Below, in pieces: positions 12,691 to 20,071 of a DNA stretch of 22,621 nucleotides. The stretch lies in contig CAIJVL010000013.1 of the NCBI GenBank assembly GCA_903824155.1, positions 1-22,621 of the forward strand, written 5' to 3'. The position numbers and the translations under genes were made by a program. Each line of letters opens with the position of its first letter. Position 1 is the stretch's first letter. The notes beneath the pieces were generated by a model. That model made no database searches, was not told where the DNA came from, and saw only the letters and a list, made by a program, of their open reading frames with translations. The DNA is from Candidatus Adlerbacteria bacterium (GTDB lineage Bacteria > Patescibacteriota > Minisyncoccia > Phycocordibacterales > SBAW01).

Positions 12691-14895
12691 ATGAAATTAG
12701 TTATCGTTGAAAGCCCCGCAAAGGCAAAGACAATCGAAAAGTATCTCCGCGACATCGACAAAGATGGCGATTTTTTGGTGCGCGCATCGGTAGGCCACGT
12801 GCGCGATTTGCCCAAGAGCAATAAAAAAGCGATCGACATCCCGGCGGGGTTTGTCCCCCACTACGAGGTAGTGCCCGGCAAACAGGACATTATTCATGAG
12901 CTTAAAAGACTGGCAAAAAAAGCCGACGAGGTGATACTCGCAACCGACCCCGACCGCGAGGGAGAGGCTATTGCATGGCATATAAAGGAGGAGCTGGGCC
13001 TCAAGAAACCCGAACGCATCGTCTTCCACGAAATCACCAAAGACGCCATTGCCGAGGCAATGGCACACCCCAGAGCTATTGATGAAAATTTGAGGCTCGC
13101 GCAGGAGGCGCGCCGCGTTTTGGACCGCCTAGTGGGCTACGACCTTTCGGGCCTTATCTGGAAAAAGGTTCGCTACGGACTTTCGGCCGGGCGCGTACAG
13201 TCGCCGGCGCTGCGCATTATTATGGAGCGCGAGCGCGAGATACGCGCGTTTGTCCCCGAAACCTACTACACAATTACCGCCGTCACCCACACGCCTAAAA
13301 ATGAGTCGCTTACCGTTACCTGCAGCGAAGAGCCGCGCGATAAAAAGATAGCCGACCATATACTAGAGTCGGTTAAAAAAGACGGCCTTACCGTGGCTGG
13401 CGTTACCGAAACAGAGGCCAAGCGCAGCGCGCGCGCACCGTTCACTACCTCTACCCTGCAGCAGACCGCCTCGTCGCGCCTTGGACTTTCGCCATCCAAC
13501 ACGATGCGCATTGCGCAAAAGTTGTATGAGGCGGGACACATTACGTATATGCGCACCGACTCGACCAACATCGGCAAGCCAGCGCAGGCGGCAATACTCG
13601 CTATGGTTGAAAAAGAGTACGGCAAACAGTATGCCGCTGCAAACACCTACACGACCAAATCTAAAAATGCGCAGGAAGCGCATGAGGCAGTGCGCCCTAC
13701 CAACGTCGCCAAAATGAGCGCCGGCACTACGCCCGAGCAAAAAAAGCTGTACGAGCTTATCTGGGCGCGCGCTATCTCAAGCCAGATGGCCGATGCCAAA
13801 GTATTGCGCACTAAAATAGAGGCAGAGACCAAAGATAAAACCGTGCCAAGCTTTAGCGCCAACGGCTCGCGCGTACTCTTTGACGGCTGGCTCAAGGCCG
13901 ACCCCGATGCGCGCGGCGAAGATGTCGAACTGCCCAAAGTTGAAAAAGGCGATGTATTAAAAATTGTTGAGGTAAGCGCCGAAGAAAAGCAGACTACGCC
14001 GCCGCCGCGCTACACCGAAGCGGGTTTGATTAAAGAACTTGAAAAACGCGGCATTGGGCGCCCTTCTACCTACGCCAGCATCATGCGCACGCTCGATGCG
14101 CGCGGCTACGTGGTCAAAGAGGGCCGCTCTTTAAAGCCTACCGACACCGGCGACGTAGTGTCATCATTCCTCGAGGAGTACTTTCCAACCTACATTGGCG
14201 ACACGTTTACAGCCGAGATGGAAGATGAGCTGGATGACATTGCCAACGGCAAGCGAGAGTACGTTAAAACACTCAGCGATTTTTATACGCCATTTCTTAA
14301 AGAAGTAAAAGCAAAAGACAAAGAGGCCGGAAAAATTACCGACTTAGGCCCCGCTCCTGCCGAGTTCCCTTGCCCCATTTGCGGCAGCTCTATGGTGTTT
14401 AAACTCTCCAAGCAAGGCAAGTTTATGTCATGCAGCCGCTTCCCAGACTGCATCGGTGCGCGCACCGAGACCGGTGAAATAATATCGAACGAGCCGGCCA
14501 AGCCTATCGGCAGCCACCCCGACTCTGGCTTGCCTATTTACGTGCTGAACGGCCGCTTTGGCCCATACGTACAGCTGGGCGATACGCCCGAAAAGAAAAA
14601 AGGAGTTAAATTAGTAAAGCCGCGTCGCGCTTCCATTCCTAAAGAAAAGGATCCGGCATCGCTTACGGTTGAAGAGGCCGCCACCTATCTCTCCTTGCCG
14701 CGCGTCTTAGGCAACCATCCCGACACCAACGAGCCCATCACCGCATCAATAGGCCGTTTTGGACCGTTTATCGTACACCAAAAAGATTTCCGCTCACTCA
14801 AAAATGACGACGTATACTCTATAGAACTTCCACGCGCGCTCGAAATATTTAAAGAAGAAAAAAAGAAAAGAGGTTTCGCGAAGAAGGCAAAATAG
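12691..14895 (+). CDS. topA: DNA topoisomerase I, 734 aa
   Basis: Type IA enzyme that relaxes negative supercoils. Toprim domain: KLVIVESPAKAKTIEKYL (2-19) and ATDPDREGEAIAWHI (84-98). The active-site Tyr286 is in HITYMRTDS. The strand-passage arch includes AGRVQSPAL and TTSTLQQTASSRLGLSPSNT. The C-terminal region has one four-Cys zinc finger (C561, C564, C581, C587) and two GRFGP modules (GRFGPYVQL, GRFGPFIV) before a Lys-rich tail; enteric enzymes carry more zinc fingers. No SD precedes the ATG, and the promoter is unclear (possible TTGCAT at 12634 and TATATC at 12655, spacing only 15). It is followed 18 bp later by the RelA/SpoT gene. Confidence 0.97.
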   Translation: MKLVIVESPAKAKTIEKYLRDIDKDGDFLVRASVGHVRDLPKSNKKAIDIPAGFVPHYEVVPGKQDIIHELKRLAKKADEVILATDPDREGEAIAWHIKEELGLKKPERIVFHEITKDAIAEAMAHPRAIDENLRLAQEARRVLDRLVGYDLSGLIWKKVRYGLSAGRVQSPALRIIMEREREIRAFVPETYYTITAVTHTPKNESLTVTCSEEPRDKKIADHILESVKKDGLTVAGVTETEAKRSARAPFTTSTLQQTASSRLGLSPSNTMRIAQKLYEAGHITYMRTDSTNIGKPAQAAILAMVEKEYGKQYAAANTYTTKSKNAQEAHEAVRPTNVAKMSAGTTPEQKKLYELIWARAISSQMADAKVLRTKIEAETKDKTVPSFSANGSRVLFDGWLKADPDARGEDVELPKVEKGDVLKIVEVSAEEKQTTPPPRYTEAGLIKELEKRGIGRPSTYASIMRTLDARGYVVKEGRSLKPTDTGDVVSSFLEEYFPTYIGDTFTAEMEDELDDIANGKREYVKTLSDFYTPFLKEVKAKDKEAGKITDLGPAPAEFPCPICGSSMVFKLSKQGKFMSCSRFPDCIGARTETGEIISNEPAKPIGSHPDSGLPIYVLNGRFGPYVQLGDTPEKKKGVKLVKPRRASIPKEKDPASLTVEEAATYLSLPRVLGNHPDTNEPITASIGRFGPFIVHQKDFRSLKNDDVYSIELPRALEIFKEEKKKRGFAKKAK

Positions 14896-14913
14896 GAGTA
14901 AACTACAGGCTAT

Positions 14914-16512
14914 ATGGAGTCTATTCCTACTGCCAAAGACATAATCAACCAAATGAGCTCGCCTACGGCCGAGGATAAAAAACTGGTCGAAAAGGCTTAC
15001 GCTTTTGTCGAAGAGGCGCATAAAGACCACAAGCGCTTTAGCGGCGAGCCGTACCTAGTGCACTTGGCCGAGACCGCCAAAGAGCTGGCAAAGCTTGGCA
15101 TGTCGGGCAAAACGGTTGCCGCCGGCCTACTCCACGATTCTATTGAGGACGTAAACGTATCACCCCAAACGATTGAAAAGGAGTTCGGCAAAGAGGTGCG
15201 CTTTTTGGTTGAAGGGGTTACCAAGCTTGGCCGCTTTAAATATCGCGGCGCAGAGCGCCACCGCGAAAGTTTGCGCAAGCTGCTTATCGCAACCGGCCAG
15301 GACGCGCGCGTACTCATCATCAAGCTGATGGACCGCTTGCACAACATGCGCACGCTGTCCCACGTCCCGCCCGAAAAAAGGCAGCGCATTGCGCTTGAGA
15401 CGATCGAGATTTACGCGGCCATTGCGCACCGTTTGGGTATGGGCGTGGTGCGTAAAGAACTTGAGGATCGCGCATTTGAATACGCTTACCCCGAAGAGTT
15501 TGCCGAAACCAAAAAGATGCTCACCGAGCGCGAAAAAGAGCGCCAGGAGCGATTGCAGAAAATGGCGCGAACGCTCGGCAAAGAGCTCGCCAAAGAAGGG
15601 ATGAAAGGCTTCCACACCGATTACCGCGTTAAAGGCACCTGGAGCTTGCGGCAAAAACTGCAGCGCAAAGAGGGCGACGTCAGCAAGATTTACGATATAT
15701 CGGCGATACGCGTCGTAGTGCCCACCGTTGCCGACTGTTACCACGTGCTGGGTCTTGTGCATAAACTATGGCAGCCTCTGCCAAATAAGATCAAAGATTA
15801 TATAGCCTTTCCCAAGCCGAACGGATATAAAAGTTTGCACACTACCGTGTTTGCGGGCGACGGCGGCATTGTCGAGGTGCAGATACGCACGGAAGAGATG
15901 CATCAGGAGGCGCAATACGGCATTGCAGCGCACGTGGCCTACAAAGAGTTAGATGGCGACGACTCAACATCCCCTTCCGCGCGCTCAGGCGGCGGAAGAC
16001 AATCAAGCTTTGACTGGATAAAAAGCCTGATACCCGGCTTTCGCAAGTCGGAGCGGAAAGAAGATAAAGAAACCGCCCACAAAGACGGCTCTCTTGACGG
16101 TGCCGTTATTAAAAACGACCGCGCGCGCTACGGCGCACCTTCGGCGCCCGAATGGCTGAGCGAGCTGCCCGAAGAGCTTGAGGACCCCGACCTGGACATG
16201 ACGCTGCGCTCGGACATTTTTACGCACCGCGTATTTATATTTACCCCGACCGGCGACGTGGTCGACTTGCCGGCCAAATCAAGCCCTATAGATTTTGCCT
16301 ACGCGATACACTCGGACATCGGCGACCACGTCTTTGCCGCTAAAGTTAACGGCAAGATGGTCCCGCTTGATACCAAGCTTCATAACGGCGACATCGTGGA
16401 GATAATCACCAAAAAAACCGCAACCCCAAAGCCCAAGTGGCTCGACTTTGCGCACACGACCCTAGCGAGACGCCATATCCGCCTTGCAGTAGAAAAAGAA
16501 AAGAAGGTTTAA
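14914..16512 (+). CDS. RelA/SpoT-family (p)ppGpp synthetase/hydrolase, 532 aa, no ACT domain
   Basis: Stringent-response enzyme. The hydrolase HD domain is intact (GLLHDSIEDV, H74 and D75; RLHNMRT). The synthetase domain has YDISAIRVVV (260-269), KIKDYIAFPKPNGYKSLHTT and EVQIRTEEMHQEAQYGIAAH (321-340). The basic KxKD loop resembles that of bifunctional enzymes. A TGS domain starts near 434 (DIFTHRVFIFTPTGDVV). After TGS the protein stops with about 30 residues, so the helical, zinc-finger and ACT regulatory domains of full-length Rel are missing. A charged, Gly/Ser-rich linker of about 40 residues separates synthetase and TGS. TAAACT (14899-14904) is 9 bases upstream; AGGAG at 14894 is too far to serve as SD. 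Bifunctionality is inferred. Confidence 0.93.
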   Translation: MESIPTAKDIINQMSSPTAEDKKLVEKAYAFVEEAHKDHKRFSGEPYLVHLAETAKELAKLGMSGKTVAAGLLHDSIEDVNVSPQTIEKEFGKEVRFLVEGVTKLGRFKYRGAERHRESLRKLLIATGQDARVLIIKLMDRLHNMRTLSHVPPEKRQRIALETIEIYAAIAHRLGMGVVRKELEDRAFEYAYPEEFAETKKMLTEREKERQERLQKMARTLGKELAKEGMKGFHTDYRVKGTWSLRQKLQRKEGDVSKIYDISAIRVVVPTVADCYHVLGLVHKLWQPLPNKIKDYIAFPKPNGYKSLHTTVFAGDGGIVEVQIRTEEMHQEAQYGIAAHVAYKELDGDDSTSPSARSGGGRQSSFDWIKSLIPGFRKSERKEDKETAHKDGSLDGAVIKNDRARYGAPSAPEWLSELPEELEDPDLDMTLRSDIFTHRVFIFTPTGDVVDLPAKSSPIDFAYAIHSDIGDHVFAAKVNGKMVPLDTKLHNGDIVEIITKKTATPKPKWLDFAHTTLARRHIRLAVEKEKKV

Positions 16513-17132
16513 CCTAGGTGCGCGTGGTCGTTCCAGACTAACAAAAGCCAACCGCGCTCTTCGTGCCGCATTTTTGTGATACCCGTGTTAAAAGTCTTCA
16601 TTACCCTATTCATGTGAAGAAAGATAACGGGCGTTAAATCCTTGCCAAACATCATTTCAGCAAACATCATGCGCAAAAAGAAGCCGTGCGTTACAACGCA
16701 TATATTTTCTTCTGGCCGCTCCAAAATAATTGCAATAGCTTTTCGTGCTCTTTTTTGCAAATCAAAAAAATTTTCTTCATCCGAGTGCCTCCAATCGGCA
16801 TTGCCAAAATGCTCAAGCAGCTGGTCGTCAATTGCTTTTATATCCGGATCATTTTTAGTCTGACCATGGAGAGTTGTGGGGCGAAGCACTTCGATAAAAA
16901 TATCGTTTGAGATAAGCTCTTTGCCGGTAACTTCGGCTATTTTTTCTGCAGTATGATGCGCGCGGTGCATAGTGCTCGCCAGTATGACGTCTACCGGTAT
17001 CGAAGCAAACCGCCTTGCAACCAATTCGGCTTGCTTCTCGCCTACTCCTGTAAGTTTCTCTACCGCCGACTGGAATGCATTTGCAACGTTACCCTCGCTC
17101 TCCCCGTGACGCACAAAGTAAACAGTCTTCAT
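16509..17132 (-). CDS. Histidine phosphatase superfamily protein, 207 aa
   Basis: Phosphoglycerate-mutase-like fold. The RHG motif FVRHGESEGN (6-15) carries the phospho-accepting His9; R57 in STMHRAHHTA and His149 in VVTHG complete the phosphate pocket. Substrate is not predictable: such proteins range from sugar-phosphate to nucleotide and protein phosphatases. Its ATG overlaps the parB stop (ATGA, 17129-17132), indicating translational coupling and no promoter of its own. It ends 4 bp into the end of the opposing RelA/SpoT gene (convergent overlap). Confidence 0.9.
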   Translation of the reverse strand: MKTVYFVRHGESEGNVANAFQSAVEKLTGVGEKQAELVARRFASIPVDVILASTMHRAHHTAEKIAEVTGKELISNDIFIEVLRPTTLHGQTKNDPDIKAIDDQLLEHFGNADWRHSDEENFFDLQKRARKAIAIILERPEENICVVTHGFFLRMMFAEMMFGKDLTPVIFLHMNRVMKTFNTGITKMRHEERGWLLLVWNDHAHLG

Positions 17133-18148
17133 ATCGAAAAGCTGTTGGGGTCGAAGGTGTTTTCGTCTATCGCTTTTTCTTGCTCGCTGCGATCATCAAC
17201 CGGAGGCTCTTCGGCAGATGTAGGCGGAAGTTGTTGAGCAGATACGCCGACGCCGTCCTCGGCTGAGGGTAGCTGTGAGGCAACTTCTGCCGAAGACGAC
17301 TGAGCTGCTTTCGCCTCCTCCATGCGCTTAGCTATCATGTTAAAGATCGCGCGCAGGTCGTCCTCGTTCATAAAGTCTATCGCCAGCTTGCCGCCGCGCT
17401 CCTTTGTTTCTATCACCACGCGCGTGCCCAAGGCTTCGGTCAGCTCGCGCTCCATTGCCAATACGTCGGGCGAATACATATATTCCTTTTTGCGGACACG
17501 GTCGGTTGCGATGCGGCGCGCAATAGCCTCGCTGTCGCGTACGGTAAGGCGCTTGAGCAATATCTCTTTAAACAATACCAGCTGCTCCTCGGGCTTGTCG
17601 GCAAGCATCAGCAGAGGCCTGGTGTGTCCTTCGCTAATGCGGCCTTCGCTGAGCGAGTCCTGCATCTCTTGAGGAAGCAGCAGAAGACGGATCGTGTTAG
17701 ACACATATTCGCGGCTCTTGCCGACTTTCTCTGCCACTTCGGCATGCTTAAAATTAAATTCTTTGACCAGGCGCTCAAAGGCCTTGGCGCGGTCCATCGG
17801 GTTTAGATCTTCGCGCTGCAAATTTTCAATTATTGCAATTTCAAGTTTGGTTTTGTCGTCGTCAAACGCCGCTCGAATGAGCACCGGTACTTCGCGCACG
17901 CCGGCGATTTTTGCTGCGCGCAAACGCCTCTCGCCCGCTATCAGTTCGTACTCGGCTGCCAAGCCACCCGTTGCCGTCTCCACTTCTTTGCGGCTCACCG
18001 TGAGCGGCTGTATCACGCCGTACTGGCGGATAGAACGGGCAAGGTCGCTAAGCTTTGCTTCGTCAAACTCTTTGCGGGGCTGAAAGGGGTTTGGCTTTAT
18101 CTTCTCTACCTCGACCCAAAAAATGGCGTTATTGTAAAATTGTGACAT
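17129..18148 (-). CDS. parB: ParB-family chromosome partitioning protein, 339 aa, with in-frame palindromic insertion
   Basis: CTP-dependent DNA-sliding clamp that marks the origin region. N-terminal domain: IKPNPFQPRKEFDE (17-30), GVIQPLTV, the CTP-binding GERRLRAAKIAG (72-83) and ENLQREDLNPMDRA (108-121). A helix-turn-helix (about 136-155, HAEVAEKVGKSREYVSNTI) would bind parS. The C-terminal dimer domain (240-275) includes GGKLAIDFMNEDDLRAIF. A 60-residue acidic, Ser/Pro-rich tail follows, of which residues 286-309 come from the palindromic element at 17223-17291. No parA and no parS-like palindrome were seen in the window. TACAAT (18156-18161) is 7 bases before the ATG; no SD. Confidence 0.95.
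   Translation of the reverse strand: MSQFYNNAIFWVEVEKIKPNPFQPRKEFDEAKLSDLARSIRQYGVIQPLTVSRKEVETATGGLAAEYELIAGERRLRAAKIAGVREVPVLIRAAFDDDKTKLEIAIIENLQREDLNPMDRAKAFERLVKEFNFKHAEVAEKVGKSREYVSNTIRLLLLPQEMQDSLSEGRISEGHTRPLLMLADKPEEQLVLFKEILLKRLTVRDSEAIARRIATDRVRKKEYMYSPDVLAMERELTEALGTRVVIETKERGGKLAIDFMNEDDLRAIFNMIAKRMEEAKAAQSSSAEVASQLPSAEDGVGVSAQQLPPTSAEEPPVDDRSEQEKAIDENTFDPNSFSI
17223..17291 (-). repeat. Palindromic element, copy B (inside parB)
   Basis: Arms GGCGGAAGTTGT (17223-17234) and GCAACTTCTGCC (17280-17291) pair over 12 bp (two G-T pairs on the plus strand), each 9 bp from the 27-bp core at 17244-17270. The core differs from copy A at three bases, two of which change an A-T pair to G-C in the inner CCG-AGGA-CGG hairpin. 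It encodes LPSAEDGVGV in the disordered tail of ParB. Confidence 0.8.
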
Positions 18149-18179
18149 TGAGGATATTGTAACCGATTTTATTACGTTG

Positions 18180-18263
18180 TGCCGGGAGGGAGAATCGAAC
18201 TCCCATGACCTTGCGATCGACGGATTTTGAGTCCGTTGCGTCTACCAATTCCGCCATCCCGGC
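18180..18263 (-). tRNA. tRNA-Leu (anticodon CAA)
   Basis: On the minus strand, acceptor GCCGGGA pairs with TCCCGGC. The D-arm contains AATTGGTAGACGC, the anticodon stem CGGA/TCCG carries loop CTCAAAA (anticodon CAA), a long class II variable arm follows, and the T-arm is GGGAG-TTCGATT-CTCCC. The discriminator is A (18180). CCA is not encoded and must be added by an enzyme. It reads codon UUG. It sits between parB and pyrF. Confidence 0.95.
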
Positions 18264-18285
18264 AATACAGTACAAAATACCATTG

Positions 18286-18314
18286 TTGCCTCGTCTGTAC
18301 CAGCATGGTATTGT
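18286..18314 (+). promoter_or_regulatory. Promoter of pyrF
   Basis: TTGCCT (18286-18291), 17-bp spacer, TATTGT (18309-18314). This predicts a leader of about 30 nt with SD AGGGAG at 18338-18343, 7 bases before the ATG. Confidence 0.55.
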
Positions 18315-18350
18315 CGCGGCAGTTACATCCATCAAACAGGGAGAAACAGA

Positions 18351-19199
18351 ATGGCTTGCAAGTTCTTTGAGATGATTGAGAAGCGCTGGGCTGCCAGCGC
18401 ACGGGTGTGCGTCGGGCTCGACCCTGATATCAAGAAAATTCCCAAAAAAATATTGGGCTCAAAGTCGACCTCGTCGCCGCTCTTTATGACGAACCAGCAG
18501 GTTGTCGACATGACCAAAGACTTAGCGCTTTGCTACAAGCCCAACCGGGCTTTTTATAAAGGCCCCGAAGGTCTCATGGCCTTGCGCAATACCGTGGCAC
18601 ATATCCGTAATGTCGCCGAAGGTGTGCCAATCATCCTCGACGCAAAGTACGGCGACATCGGCAACACCAATGTCGGTTATTCAGAAGAGGCTTTTGACTG
18701 GCTAAAATGCGATGCCGTAACCGTGCACAACTATATGGGGCTCGAGGCGATGAAGCCGTTTCTCGAGCAAAAGGACAAAGGTATCTTTGTGCTCTGCCGC
18801 ACCTCCAACCCAGGAGCCGGAGAGTTCCAGGACCTTCCTATCCTCTATAAAAGGTTTGAGGGTGCAAGTATGACCACTATGCCTTTGTACGAGATGGTTG
18901 CAGAACATGTAAAGCAACTGTGGAACTACAATGGCAATTGCGCACTTGTGGTCGGGGCGACTTTTTCAGATCAGTTATTGAACGTCCGATCGGTCGTCGG
19001 CGAAGATATGTGGCTTTTGTTGCCGGGTTTTGGCTCGCAAGGTGGAGATGTCTTCTCCGCGATTCGTGCCGGCGCCAGCAAGAAAGGCCGTGTTCTGGGC
19101 AACTCTTCGAGCGGCATCATGTTTAGCAGTGATCCGAAGGCTGCTCTGCAAAAACTCACTGACGAAATAAACGCTGCACTGCCAAAAGTGCCTGCGTAA
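18351..19199 (+). CDS. pyrF: Orotidine 5'-phosphate decarboxylase (long-form PyrF), 282 aa
   Basis: Last step of UMP synthesis, decarboxylating OMP. Motifs: ARVCVGLDPDIKKIP (15-29 region), CYKPNRAFYKG, the catalytic DxKxxxI region D97-A-K99-Y-G-D102, VHNYMG, CRTSNPGAGEFQ, VVGATF, LLPGFGSQGGD and NSSSGIMF. Length and insertions fit the longer bacterial subgroup. Two positions that are usually Arg differ: DAKRGD reads DAKYGD (Tyr100), and the NSSRxI segment, whose Arg normally holds the substrate phosphate, has Ser254. The catalytic Lys and Asps remain. SD-led, with own promoter and terminator. The neighbouring gene is PyrE-like, supporting the pathway, but activity may be altered. Confidence 0.88.
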   Translation: MACKFFEMIEKRWAASARVCVGLDPDIKKIPKKILGSKSTSSPLFMTNQQVVDMTKDLALCYKPNRAFYKGPEGLMALRNTVAHIRNVAEGVPIILDAKYGDIGNTNVGYSEEAFDWLKCDAVTVHNYMGLEAMKPFLEQKDKGIFVLCRTSNPGAGEFQDLPILYKRFEGASMTTMPLYEMVAEHVKQLWNYNGNCALVVGATFSDQLLNVRSVVGEDMWLLLPGFGSQGGDVFSAIRAGASKKGRVLGNSSSGIMFSSDPKAALQKLTDEINAALPKVPA

Positions 19200-19206
19200 A
19201 AGATAC

Positions 19207-19228
19207 GCCCTCCCTGTTTGGGGAGGGC
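19207..19228 (+). terminator. Terminator after pyrF
   Basis: GCCCTCCC (19207-19214) pairs with GGGAGGGC (19221-19228) around a 6-base loop; tail TCTTTTCTTTTT. It separates pyrF from the next gene. Confidence 0.9.
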
Positions 19229-19303
19229 TCTTTTCTTTTTATAGCTATCTGGTACGTTTGTAGAGGAAATTGATCATCAACAGAAGCAAAACCGGAGGTT
19301 TAC

Positions 19304-20005
19304 ATGACCATACCTGTTCCCCGTTACAAAGTAGCGGCCCTCAACGGCTTTTTGTACAAACTCTACGAAAGGGGCGCCGTCAAAATCGACACCGAAAAGG
19401 GATTCAGGCTGAAGCTGCACGACAGCAATCCTGATGCACCTCTCTCACCGCTGTACTTCAACTTGCGAATCCCCGCCAACAAAGGCGGCCCACTTACACA
19501 AGACGACGTCGAAGATATCGCCCAATTCTTCTTCTCGTTTCTGTGCAATAGCAAGATCACGTTCGATGCGATCTGCCCGGTACCCAATGCCGGAGATCCG
19601 TTTGCGCTTGCACTGCAACAGATCTATCGCGAACGCATTGGTAAAAGCATTCCGCTGCTGGAACTTTCGAAGGAAGTGAGCGCCAATGGCCGCAAAGTTG
19701 GCGAGCTAAAACCGACTGAATACTCTCCCGTGGGAATGGTGGTATTGATCATCGACGACCTCATCAGTCGCTCTGACAGCAAAGCAGAAGCGGTCGACAG
19801 CCTTCGTCGTGCCGGCTGCAAGGTCACGGACTGTCTGGTCTTTCTGGATCGCCAGCAAGGCGGAAAAGATGGTCTCGAGAAAATGGGAGTCGACTTGCAT
19901 TCAATCGTCGGCCTTAGCAACGTGCTTGAGTTCTACAAGGATTCAAACGTAATCACAGTCGATCAGTACAACATCATTCACTCGTATCTCAAAAATGCGC
20001 AGTGA
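19304..20005 (+). CDS. PyrE-like phosphoribosyltransferase, 233 aa
   Basis: Class I phosphoribosyltransferase, probably orotate phosphoribosyltransferase making OMP for PyrF. The PRPP-binding segment reads VVLIIDDLISRSDSK, with D151-D152 in the key acidic pair; the TGGS loop typical of OPRT is replaced by SRSDS. FDAICPVPNAGDPFALAL and the later CLVFLDRQQGGKDGLEKMGV with LHSIVGL match the OPRT layout (DRxxGG..L...G...HS). The SD GGAGG at 19294-19298 is 5 bases upstream and fixes the start. Terminator at 20011-20035. The pairing with pyrF is strong context, but the altered PRPP loop leaves another PRTase substrate possible. Confidence 0.78.
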   Translation: MTIPVPRYKVAALNGFLYKLYERGAVKIDTEKGFRLKLHDSNPDAPLSPLYFNLRIPANKGGPLTQDDVEDIAQFFFSFLCNSKITFDAICPVPNAGDPFALALQQIYRERIGKSIPLLELSKEVSANGRKVGELKPTEYSPVGMVVLIIDDLISRSDSKAEAVDSLRRAGCKVTDCLVFLDRQQGGKDGLEKMGVDLHSIVGLSNVLEFYKDSNVITVDQYNIIHSYLKNAQ

Positions 20006-20010
20006 TGCGG

Positions 20011-20035
20011 CGCCTCGCGATACTTTCGCGAGGCG
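20011..20035 (+). terminator. Terminator after the PyrE-like gene
   Basis: CGCCTCGCGA and TCGCGAGGCG form a perfect 10-bp stem with a 5-base loop, 5 bp after the stop codon, followed by TTTTCTTTTT. Confidence 0.9.
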
Positions 20036-20071
20036 TTTTCTTTTTACCTAAAACTAGGTACAGTGGCTCTT

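Noticed and set aside
14893..14913. AGGAG as the ribosome binding site of the RelA/SpoT gene
   Set aside because: It is 15 bases from the ATG, too far for a normal SD; the TAAACT hexamer suggests a leaderless start instead.
17129..18148. A parS site near parB
   Set aside because: No sequence close to the TGTTTCACGTGAAACA palindrome was seen in the window.
18129..18402. Minus-strand open frames across the tRNA
   Set aside because: They cover tRNA-Leu and the pyrF promoter and have no protein-like features.
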